From Thermococcales archaeon 44_46 (GTDB lineage: Archaea; Methanobacteriota_B; Thermococci; Thermococcales; Thermococcaceae), in contig LGET01000030.1 in the NCBI GenBank assembly GCA_001507935.1, positions 1 through 12,167 of the forward strand: a DNA stretch of 12,167 nt, read 5' to 3'. Position numbers and translations under genes: made by a program. Numbering within the stretch: position 1 is the stretch's first letter; the number at the start of each line of letters is the position of its first letter. Shown here in pieces: positions 6,049-12,167 of the stretch. The notes under the pieces are model-generated. The model had not been told where the DNA came from. It ran no database searches and was given only the letters and a program-made list of their open reading frames with translations.

Positions 6049-6064
6049 GAAAAAACTATATAGG
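6049..6064 (+). promoter_or_regulatory. Promoter of the threonine/proline operon
   Basis: CGAAAAAA (6049-6055 and adjacent) precedes TATATAGG (6057-6064). Transcription should begin near 6085, giving a very short leader before the aspartate kinase start. The remainder of the 154-base gap holds the upstream terminator and no coding frame that I can support. Confidence 0.65.
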
Positions 6065-6101
6065 TAATCTAAACTTTCGGGAGTAAGGTGAGCTAAAATG
6101 G

Positions 6102-7190
6102 GTGATTTACAAACTCTCCAGAATAGTAGTTAAATTTGGAGGAAGTTCGATTAGGGACTCTTTTGAAGATGCCTTAGAGTTTGTCCAGAAATTCTGGGAG
6201 GAAAAAAGTGAAGTTGTTGTCGTTTTGTCCGCACTTAAAGGAGTTACAGACCTTTTGTTGGAGCTTGCAGAAAGGAAAAGCCCGGAGCTTCTAGAGGAGT
6301 TTACGAACATACACTTGGCTGCGGCTGAGAAATTTGGCGTCAATATAGACATCGAGGAGGAACTCAAGGAACTTAGGTTTGTGCTGAAAAATGAAAGAGC
6401 TTTCCCAAGTAAGAAGGCATACACAGATCATGTCTTCTCCTTCGGCGAAAGACTATCAGTTAAACTCTTTTCAAGCACACTAAACGAGAGGGGTATAGAG
6501 AGTGCTCCAATTGATGCCTTCTATTTGGTAGAAACAAACGGAAACTTTGGGAATGCTGAAGTGAATCTGGAAAAAACAAAGAATAATCTTTGGATGCTCG
6601 AGGAGTTATTAAAAGCGGGCAAGGTACCTGTTGTGACAGGATTTCTAGGGAAGTTCAATAGCCTTAGGACAACACTTGGGAGAGGGGGAAGTGATTACAC
6701 GGCCTCAGTTTTAGGGCGTCTCTTGAATGCCAGAGCAGTTTTGATCATGAGTGACGTGAAAGGAATCTATACGGCTGATCCAAGAATAGTCAAAAATGCT
6801 AAAGTTATCCCGTTTGTGTCGTATGATGAAGCTTTAATTGCTTCAAAACTTGGGTTAAAAGCTCTACACGAACGAGCTATCGAGCCTGTAAAAAATAGGG
6901 TTCCATTGATCTTTGGAAGGACAAACGAATGGAGATTAGGCACACTAGTTTCAGATTTTACCCTTAAAATACCACTAATTACCTACAGGATTATTGGGGA
7001 AAAAGCAAAGATTGGAGTGATTGGAGCTTCTTGTAGTGTGCCCTACCCAGTTGTTGAACAAAAAGAAGAATACACGTGTTTTATGGTTGATAAGGCTGAG
7101 CTTGAGGATGTTTTGAATGAAGTTCATGAGGTGATTTTTGGTGAAAGTTCTAGCTCCAGCAACAATAGCGAACTTTGGGCCGGGATTTGA
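6102..7190 (+). CDS. Aspartate kinase, short form with one ACT domain
   Basis: Catalyses ATP-dependent phosphorylation of aspartate, the entry step to threonine, methionine and lysine. The amino-acid kinase core has VKFGGSS (10-16), TLGRGGSDYTA (about 191-201), DVKGIYTADPR (218-228) and GTLVSD (280-285). Canonical lysine- or threonine-sensitive enzymes carry two ACT domains; here only about 60-70 residues follow, ending DVLNEVHEVIFG, which suggests a single ACT half. A short form like the P. furiosus 'aspartokinase II alpha' in the equivalent operon is known. The GTG at 6102 is the only in-frame start before the core; its AAGGTGAG site is about 10 nt away and is better placed for an out-of-frame ATG at 6098. 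The last 16 codons overlap thrB and give a serine-rich tail unlikely to be conserved. Confidence 0.88.
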   Translation: MIYKLSRIVVKFGGSSIRDSFEDALEFVQKFWEEKSEVVVVLSALKGVTDLLLELAERKSPELLEEFTNIHLAAAEKFGVNIDIEEELKELRFVLKNERAFPSKKAYTDHVFSFGERLSVKLFSSTLNERGIESAPIDAFYLVETNGNFGNAEVNLEKTKNNLWMLEELLKAGKVPVVTGFLGKFNSLRTTLGRGGSDYTASVLGRLLNARAVLIMSDVKGIYTADPRIVKNAKVIPFVSYDEALIASKLGLKALHERAIEPVKNRVPLIFGRTNEWRLGTLVSDFTLKIPLITYRIIGEKAKIGVIGASCSVPYPVVEQKEEYTCFMVDKAELEDVLNEVHEVIFGESSSSSNNSELWAGI

Positions 7191-8028
7191 TGTCTTTGGT
7201 TTATGTCTTGCCAAGCCTGTGGATGTAATAGTCTTCAAAGAAAGTGATGAGGTAACATTAGAGGTTGAAGGATTTGACGTGCCAAGTGATCCTGAGAAGA
7301 ACGTTGCTTCAATATCTGCCCTTGCTCTCTTGAAGATGCTTAATGTGGAAATGGGATTTAACATGAAATTAAAAAAGGGAATAAGGCCTAAAAGTGGACT
7401 TGGAAGCTCTGGGGCTTCAGCTATCGGCGGGGCACTGGCTGTGGCAAATGCCCTTGGGGTTCGAGATAAGAATCTCATAATAAAAGCTGCCCTTGAGGGA
7501 GAAAAAGCAGCATCTGGTAGTGCCCATGGGGATAACGTGGTTCCAGCTCTGTTTGGTGGCTTTACAATTTTAAAATCTCTACACTATCTTGAGGTGTTTA
7601 AGCTTGATGTTGACTTTGAACTCGTCGTGGTTCTTCCAGAGGTTGAGGTTAGCACAAGGAAAGCAAGATCTGTTTTACCAAGAGATATTCCACTAGGTGA
7701 CGCTGTTAAGAACTTGGCCCTAGCAAGTGCTTTGATTTCAGCACTGAAGGAGGGAGATTTGGAGACAGTTGGAAGGCTCCTGGATGACTATTTGGTTATT
7801 CCATACAGAAAGCCTCTCATACCTTGGTTTGATAAAGTCAGAAAAGCAGCTTTGGAGAGTGGAGCTTATGGGGTTTCTTTATCCGGTTCTGGACCGGCCA
7901 TGTTTGCTTTGGGAGAAGATTTGCGCAACATTGGAAAGTCAATGGTTGAGGCCTTTGAGAGTGAAGGGATTAGGGCAGAGTATTTTATAACAAAAGTAGG
8001 AGGTGGAGCAAAATGCTCAGATGTATAG
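7141..8028 (+). CDS. thrB: Homoserine kinase
   Basis: A GHMP-family kinase that converts homoserine and ATP to O-phosphohomoserine, the threonine synthase substrate. The N-terminal APATIANFGPGFD (about 5-17) is the homoserine-kinase signature, PKSGLGSSGASA (83-94) is the GHMP phosphate-binding loop, and SLSGSGPAMFAL near 245 is the C-terminal GHMP motif. At 295 residues it is full length. The GTG at 7141 is chosen because GAGGTGAT (7128-7135) lies 5 nt upstream; the TTG at 7138 would be too close to that site. The start overlaps the aspartate kinase tail by 50 bp and the end overlaps thrC by 16 bp, so translation of the three genes is probably coupled. Confidence 0.95.
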   Translation: MKVLAPATIANFGPGFDVFGLCLAKPVDVIVFKESDEVTLEVEGFDVPSDPEKNVASISALALLKMLNVEMGFNMKLKKGIRPKSGLGSSGASAIGGALAVANALGVRDKNLIIKAALEGEKAASGSAHGDNVVPALFGGFTILKSLHYLEVFKLDVDFELVVVLPEVEVSTRKARSVLPRDIPLGDAVKNLALASALISALKEGDLETVGRLLDDYLVIPYRKPLIPWFDKVRKAALESGAYGVSLSGSGPAMFALGEDLRNIGKSMVEAFESEGIRAEYFITKVGGGAKCSDV

Positions 8029-9188
8029 AATGTGGAAAAGAGTATGGAGAAAATGAAGTTAGGTATAGATGTGACTGCGGAGGTCTGCTGGAGGTAGTCA
8101 TTGATTTGGGCAAAGTTAAAAACGTCTTTGATGGGAGGAACATAACATTGTGGAAGTATGAGAGCTTTATTCCTGTTGAAAGGAGAGTTTCTCTCAATGA
8201 AGGGGGAACACCTCTGTATCGTCTGGAAAATCTTCAAAAAGAGCTGGGAATAGTAGAACTTTACGTCAAAAATGAAGGTGCAAATCCAACAGGCTCTTTT
8301 AAGGATAGGGGAATGACTGTTGGTGTTAGCAAAGCTTTGGAACTTGGCATGGATAAAGTCATTTGCGCCTCAACGGGCAACACTTCGGCTTCTTTAGCCG
8401 CTTATTCAGCAAAAGCAGGGATAAAAAGTTATGTCCTTGTTCCAAGTGGAAAAATTGCACTGGGAAAACTGGCTCAAGCGATAGTATATGGTGCAAAAGT
8501 TGTTCCGGTTAAAGGGAACTTTGATGATGCTTTGAGGGTTGTTGTTAAGGCCAGTAGAGAACTTGGAGTTTACATGCTTAACTCAATAAATCCCTTCCGG
8601 TTAGAAGGCCAAAAGACTATAGCTTTTGAGATTTTTGATCAGCTGGGGTTTGTTCCAGACAATATAATCCTACCCGTAGGAAACGCTGGTAACATTTCAG
8701 CCATCTGGAAAGGCTTTAAAGAATTATTCCAAGCAGGATTTATCGATGAATTGCCAAGGATGATTGGAATCCAAGCCGAAGGAGCATCACCCTTGGCAAA
8801 AGCTTGGAAAGAGAAAAAGGAGTTTAAACCCGAAGAAAAGCCAGATACAGTGGCTACAGCAATAAGGATTGGGAATCCTGCTAATTGGAGAAAGGCCTGG
8901 CTTGCTGCCGAAGAGTCAAAGGGATTCTTTGAGAGTGTTAGTGATGAGGAGATTCTTAGGGCCCAAAAACTTCTCGCATCAAAAGAAGGAATTTTCGTTG
9001 AACCGGCATCGGCATCTTCCTTGGCTGGTTTAGTTAAGTTGAAAGAGCTTGACCTGATTAATTCAGATGAGAGCTATGTTTTAATTACAACGGGACATGG
9101 GCTGAAAGACCCAAACATAATAATTGAAAACTTTTCCCTGCCAGAGCCTATAGAACCAACGTTGAGTGCTTTTAGGGAGGTTCTTTAA
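8013..9188 (+). CDS. thrC: Threonine synthase
   Basis: A PLP enzyme that converts O-phosphohomoserine to threonine and phosphate. The 391-residue protein begins with a rubredoxin-like knuckle, CIECG...RCDCGG (Cys4, Cys7, Cys20, Cys22), as in many archaeal threonine synthases. Lys97 in NPTGSFKDRGM forms the Schiff base, STGNTSASLAAY binds substrate and phosphate, and PVGNAGN (about 222) holds the PLP phosphate. The ATG at 8013 follows GGAGGTGGA, which lies inside the thrB coding sequence. The stop TAA shares one base with the asd start (TAATG), a typical coupling junction. Confidence 0.95.
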   Translation: MLRCIECGKEYGENEVRYRCDCGGLLEVVIDLGKVKNVFDGRNITLWKYESFIPVERRVSLNEGGTPLYRLENLQKELGIVELYVKNEGANPTGSFKDRGMTVGVSKALELGMDKVICASTGNTSASLAAYSAKAGIKSYVLVPSGKIALGKLAQAIVYGAKVVPVKGNFDDALRVVVKASRELGVYMLNSINPFRLEGQKTIAFEIFDQLGFVPDNIILPVGNAGNISAIWKGFKELFQAGFIDELPRMIGIQAEGASPLAKAWKEKKEFKPEEKPDTVATAIRIGNPANWRKAWLAAEESKGFFESVSDEEILRAQKLLASKEGIFVEPASASSLAGLVKLKELDLINSDESYVLITTGHGLKDPNIIIENFSLPEPIEPTLSAFREVL

Positions 9189-10171
9189 TGGATGTTGCGA
9201 TTTTGGGCGCCACGGGATTAGTTGGCCAGATGTTTGTGGGACTCTTAGAGAATCACCCTTGGTTTAAAATAGAGCGCTTAGTAGCTTCAGAAAGATCAAA
9301 GGGAAAGAAATACAGAGATATTGTAGAATGGCCTAGTGGTGATATTGGAGAGATGGAAGTGGAGGGGTTGGGAGATTTCTTAAAGGATCCAGATGTGGAT
9401 TTGGTTTTTTCAGCCCTTCCATCTTCAATAGCGGGTGAAGTTGAAGAAAAGCTAGCTGAGAAAACCCCTGTGTTTAGCAACGCCTCATCCCATAGATATG
9501 AAGAGGATGTACCTATTATAGTTCCAGAAGTCAATGGAGGTCAGCTAAAGCTTATTGAAGTTCAACAAGAGCAAAGGGGCTGGGAGGGGTTTATAGTCAC
9601 AAACCCCAATTGTTCAACTGCAATACTGGTGCTCTCGCTTAAGGTTCTTTCAGAATTTGGGCTCAAAAAAGTGAATGTGGTAACAATGCAAGCAATAAGC
9701 GGGGCAGGATTTAAAGGTTTATCAGCTCTGCAGATCTTTGATAACGTAATTCCATACATTGAAAAAGAGGAGTGGAAAATTGAGAACGAATCAAGGAAAA
9801 TCCTCGGTCTTGATTTTGAAATATCCGCTATTACAACAAGGGTTCCAATATCTCACGGTCATACAGAAGCGGTTTTTGTCGAGCTTGGCCAAGACACAAC
9901 CGTTGAAGAGCTTAGAAGAGTTTTTGAATCTTTTGATCCATTAAAAAACCTTAAGCTTCCTTCATATGCAAAGCCAATTGTGTATAAAGAAATCCCTCAG
10001 CCAAAGCTCCACAGGGAATTAGGCAAGGGAATGGGCGTTACAGTTGGAAAACTGGGGAAAATTAATGAAAAAATGTTTAAATATGTTATCTTAGGACATA
10101 ACCTTATTAGAGGAGCCGCTGGATGCTCGATTTTAAATGCTGAGCTTGCTTATCGGAAGGGAATAATTTGA
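9188..10171 (+). CDS. asd: Aspartate-semialdehyde dehydrogenase
   Basis: Reduces aspartyl phosphate to aspartate semialdehyde with NADPH, the step directly after aspartate kinase. The Rossmann motif is GATGLVG (7-13), and the catalytic cysteine is Cys142 in [14 protein letters not shown] (His223, His225) holds the active-site histidine region of the archaeal/fungal type. The length of 327 is a little short of the roughly 350 of many archaeal members, with no obvious missing block. A GGGAGG ribosome site lies within thrC. Its place fourth in the operon, after thrC, matches the order I recall in P. furiosus. Confidence 0.95.
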   Translation: MDVAILGATGLVGQMFVGLLENHPWFKIERLVASERSKGKKYRDIVEWPSGDIGEMEVEGLGDFLKDPDVDLVFSALPSSIAGEVEEKLAEKTPVFSNASSHRYEEDVPIIVPEVNGGQLKLIEVQQEQRGWEGFIVTNPNCSTAILVLSLKVLSEFGLKKVNVVTMQAISGAGFKGLSALQIFDNVIPYIEKEEWKIENESRKILGLDFEISAITTRVPISHGHTEAVFVELGQDTTVEELRRVFESFDPLKNLKLPSYAKPIVYKEIPQPKLHRELGKGMGVTVGKLGKINEKMFKYVILGHNLIRGAAGCSILNAELAYRKGII

Positions 10172-10181
10172 GGTGGTTGAG

Positions 10182-10628
10182 ATGGAAGTCAAAACCCATA
10201 CAGCCCTTCACGTGCTCAAAGGTGCCGTGGTGAAGGTTTTGGGAGAAGGGGCTAAGTGGACTGCAAGCGTCTACGTTAGTGGGAGCCATGGAAGATTAAC
10301 TGTTAAATTCAACAGAAAACCAAGCGAAGAAGAAATTAAAGAGATAGAGGGGCGTGCAAATGAGAAAATCAGGGAAAACGTCCCCATAAAAGTATATGAG
10401 CTCCCGAGGGAAGAAGCGGAAAGAAGGTTTGGCGAGGACATGTACGACCTCTTCCCTATCCCAGAAGAAGTTAGAACCCTTAAGGTTGTGGTTATTGAAG
10501 GCTGGAACATCAATGCATGTAACAAAGAGCATACGAAAACCACCGGGGAAATTGGGGAGATAAAAATTAGGAAAGTCAGGTTTAGGAAGGCTAAGGAACT
10601 TTTGGAAATAAGCTTTGATGTTGTTTAG
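10182..10628 (+). CDS. Alanyl-tRNA editing protein, short AlaX (AlaX-S type)
   Basis: A free-standing editing domain related to the AlaRS and ThrRS N2 editing domains. Such proteins hydrolyse Ser-tRNA(Ala), and in some cases Gly-tRNA(Ala). The zinc-ligand pair is visible: HTALH (His6, His10) and CNKEH (Cys113, His117), followed by the conserved TKTTGEIG. The 148-residue length and overall sequence resemble the P. horikoshii short AlaX. The ATG at 10182 follows GAGGTGG at 5 nt; an in-frame GTG at 10173 would add three residues and lacks a well-placed site. It sits 10 bp after asd and 17 bp before proC, so it is co-transcribed with amino-acid synthesis genes. Confidence 0.9.
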   Translation: MEVKTHTALHVLKGAVVKVLGEGAKWTASVYVSGSHGRLTVKFNRKPSEEEIKEIEGRANEKIRENVPIKVYELPREEAERRFGEDMYDLFPIPEEVRTLKVVVIEGWNINACNKEHTKTTGEIGEIKIRKVRFRKAKELLEISFDVV

Positions 10629-10645
10629 TATTTGGGGGGATTGGT

Positions 10646-11437
10646 ATGAAAGTGGCTGTTATTGGGGCCGGAACTATTGGAAGTGCAGTTGCAAAGGCTC
10701 TTTCAGAAAAATATGAAGTGATCGCAACAAGAAGAAAAATAGAAAAAATAAAGTGGCTGGAGGAGTACGGAGTCAAAATAACCAATGATAACAGATATGC
10801 GGCAAAAGTTGCTGACATTGTTATAATTGCAGTAAAACCAAATAAAATCAAAAGGGTCTTGGATGAGATCAGGGAGGATATTAAAGGGAAGATCGTTATT
10901 TCTCTTGCCGCTGCAATCTCATTGGAAACTCTAGAAAGTCTTGCTGATGCCAAGTTTGTGAGGGCTATGCCAAACATAGCAGTTCTCGTCGGAGAGTCCT
11001 TCACGGCTTATGCTACGAGGAATCTGGATGAGAATGAAATAAGAATTATAGAAGACATTTTCAAAACCTTTGGAATGTGTGTTAGGGTCGAAGAAGAGTA
11101 CATGGATGCAATAACAGGTTTAAGTGGTTCTGGGCCTGCCTATGTCTCTGTATTTCTGGAAGCCCTTATGTACGGAGGATTAAGAGTAGGACTGCCAAGA
11201 GATGTTGCAATATTGGCGAGTGCACAGACCCTTTTGGGGACAGCAAAACTTCTTTTGGAATTAGATTTACACCCCGCTCAGATCAGAGATATGGTGATAA
11301 CTCCCGGAGGGACAACAATAGATGGCATTTTTGAGCTTGAAGACAGCAGGATAAGGAATGCACTTATGAAGGCTGTAGATGCTGCAACAAAGAAATCAAG
11401 AATCCTGCGTCTTGAGCTAGAGAAAAAGATGAAATAA
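10646..11437 (+). CDS. proC: Pyrroline-5-carboxylate reductase
   Basis: Reduces 1-pyrroline-5-carboxylate to proline with NAD(P)H. The N-terminal Rossmann fold has VIGAGTIGSA (5-14), followed by IIAVKP, RAMPN (about 111-115), the substrate-binding LSGSGPAYV (about 157-165) and TPGGTTIDG (about 229-237) of the dimerisation domain. Length 263 is normal. A GGGGGGAT ribosome site lies 5 nt upstream of the ATG. No glutamate kinase or glutamyl phosphate reductase genes are in the window, so the source of pyrroline-5-carboxylate (for example ornithine or another route) is not evident here. Confidence 0.94.
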   Translation: MKVAVIGAGTIGSAVAKALSEKYEVIATRRKIEKIKWLEEYGVKITNDNRYAAKVADIVIIAVKPNKIKRVLDEIREDIKGKIVISLAAAISLETLESLADAKFVRAMPNIAVLVGESFTAYATRNLDENEIRIIEDIFKTFGMCVRVEEEYMDAITGLSGSGPAYVSVFLEALMYGGLRVGLPRDVAILASAQTLLGTAKLLLELDLHPAQIRDMVITPGGTTIDGIFELEDSRIRNALMKAVDAATKKSRILRLELEKKMK

Positions 11438-11454
11438 CAACATCAAGGCGAGCT

Positions 11455-11465
11455 GGGAATTTCCC
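11455..11465. repeat. Short inverted repeat between convergent genes
   Basis: GGGAA-T-TTCCC lies in the 33-bp gap between the proC and thymidine kinase stops. It could fold in either transcript as a small hairpin, but no T tract follows it, so a terminator role is weak. Confidence 0.3.
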
Positions 11466-11470
11466 GGATT

Positions 11471-12049
11471 TCATAGTACCACGTGGTGCCTTCTGCATCT
11501 TGCCTCATAAGCTTCCGTTCCACCAACCAGTATCCTCGGTGAGTCCCTGGGGGCTGGTTTTCCATTTATAAGCCTTTGTGTCCTCGTGGCTTCCCTTCCG
11601 CAGACAGTGCATATTGCGGTTAGGTAAACTATGTTGTCAGCCCTTGCCAGAAGCTCCTTTGTAACCTCAAAGGGCTCCCCCTTAAAATCAAGGTTTAAGC
11701 CGCTTGCAATAACATAAACACCTTCATCGGCGAGCCTGTTTAGTGTTTCGACAATTGACATCGGAAAGAACTGAACTTCATCCACGCCTATGACCTCGAA
11801 CCCCTCTTCTTTGGTTTTCTGGTATATCATCTCAACCCCTTCCTCTGTTGTGGGCACCACAAAGGCCTCGTAGCTTAGTCCGTTATGTGCCACGACCTTA
11901 TCCTCGCTGTAGCGGTTGTCTATTGAAGGCTTAAAAAGAGCAGCAGTTCTCTTTGCGAACATCTGCCTCTCGATTCTTTTTATGAGCTCACTCGTCTTTC
12001 CCGCAAACATCGGTCCGGTAATGACTTCCAAGAACCCCTCTGGATGCAT
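11471..12049 (-). CDS. tdk: Thymidine kinase, type II
   Basis: Salvage kinase that makes dTMP from thymidine and ATP. From the chosen start the protein has 192 residues. Walker A is GPMFAGKTS (12-20), the Walker B/catalytic base region is VDEVQFF (Asp90, Glu91), GLNLDFKGEPF is at 117-127, the structural zinc site is CTVC plus CRRH (Cys147, Cys150, Cys185, His188), and the thymidine-binding lasso is RILVGGTEAYEA. An in-frame ATG at 12079 would add ten residues. The ATG at 12049 is preferred because AGGTGG lies 5 nt upstream, the family typically begins with HPEGFLEVITG, and the TATA box places transcription start near 12060, inside the longer version. Confidence 0.93.
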   Translation of the reverse strand: MHPEGFLEVITGPMFAGKTSELIKRIERQMFAKRTAALFKPSIDNRYSEDKVVAHNGLSYEAFVVPTTEEGVEMIYQKTKEEGFEVIGVDEVQFFPMSIVETLNRLADEGVYVIASGLNLDFKGEPFEVTKELLARADNIVYLTAICTVCGREATRTQRLINGKPAPRDSPRILVGGTEAYEARCRRHHVVL

Positions 12050-12081
12050 GTATACCACCTTTCGCCTCTTGCTCCCCAATC

Positions 12082-12096
12082 TAAAAAGCTCTTTCC
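12082..12096 (-). promoter_or_regulatory. BRE/TATA promoter of the thymidine kinase gene
   Basis: The minus strand shows GAAAGAGC then TTTTTAG. Transcription would start near 12060 and the leader would be about ten bases, just enough for the AGGTGG ribosome site at 12055-12060. Confidence 0.5.
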
Positions 12097-12167
12097 TTGG
12101 GATTTTTGGATGTTAAACAACTACTTATGGAGTTTTGCTTTAAAATAACATATCACTTAAAAACAGG

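Noticed and set aside
4597..6110. The 10-mer GGTGATTTAC before both glycerate kinase (4597-4606) and within the aspartate kinase start region (6101-6110)
   Set aside because: GGTGAT is the standard ribosome site of these organisms, so a shared 10-mer is easily reached by chance. It may hint at a lost ATG after 6110, but this alone is too weak to report.
7138..7140. TTG as the start of thrB
   Set aside because: It is only 2 nt from the GAGGTGAT ribosome site. The next codon, GTG at 7141, has proper spacing and fits the family N terminus.
6975..7478. Long minus-strand open frame (167 codons) opposite aspartate kinase and thrB
   Set aside because: It is antisense to two clearly recognised genes, has no ribosome site or known motif, and is serine/proline-rich as expected of a shadow frame.
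10591..11004. Minus-strand open frame (137 codons) opposite proC
   Set aside because: It is antisense to the conserved Rossmann region of proC and has no family resemblance.
12050..12079. Ten-residue N-terminal extension of thymidine kinase from the ATG at 12079
   Set aside because: The predicted transcription start lies within the extension and the ribosome site AGGTGG serves the ATG at 12049.

Overview
The window reads as a moderately AT-rich chromosomal segment of a hyperthermophilic euryarchaeon of the order Thermococcales (Thermococcus/Pyrococcus/Palaeococcus group). The evidence is an archaeal ribosomal protein S17e, an ArsR-like protein that closely resembles Pyrococcus Phr, an archaea-restricted DUF371 protein, an archaeal STAND-like ATPase, archaeal BRE/TATA promoters, and Shine-Dalgarno sequences of the GGTGA/GGAGG type. 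I cannot name the species from sequence alone. Nearly all the DNA is coding, with short gaps.

Layout. Bases 1-1180 hold a minus-strand N-terminal remnant of a type IIG restriction-modification enzyme. It is cut off before its methyltransferase domain and runs tail-to-tail into the 3' end of an unidentified plus-strand gene. A minus-strand metallo-beta-lactamase-fold hydrolase (1285-1908) is divergent from the heat-shock repressor gene phr (2044-2646), whose promoter carries a near-consensus Phr operator over the predicted transcription start. The ribosomal protein S17e gene (minus) converges on phr with a 4-bp overlap and is divergent from a DUF371 gene. Next is an archaeal ATPase gene whose promoter, ribosome binding site and start codon are covered by three tandem 16-bp palindromic repeats. 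This is the most distinctive unexplained structure in the window. A glycerate 2-kinase gene follows and ends in an oligo-T terminator.

Bases 6102-11437 form one tightly packed operon: aspartate kinase, homoserine kinase (thrB), threonine synthase (thrC), aspartate-semialdehyde dehydrogenase (asd), a short alanyl-tRNA editing protein (AlaX-S type) and pyrroline-5-carboxylate reductase (proC). The first four supply every step from aspartate to threonine except homoserine dehydrogenase, which must be encoded elsewhere. AlaX and proC tie in tRNA proofreading and proline synthesis. A thymidine kinase gene (minus) converges on the operon at the right edge.

No rRNA, tRNA, CRISPR array or complete insertion sequence was seen. 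No non-coding gap exceeds 300 bases; the largest are about 154 bases (5948-6101), 135 bases (1909-2043) and 104 bases (1181-1284), and their contents are listed as separate features.
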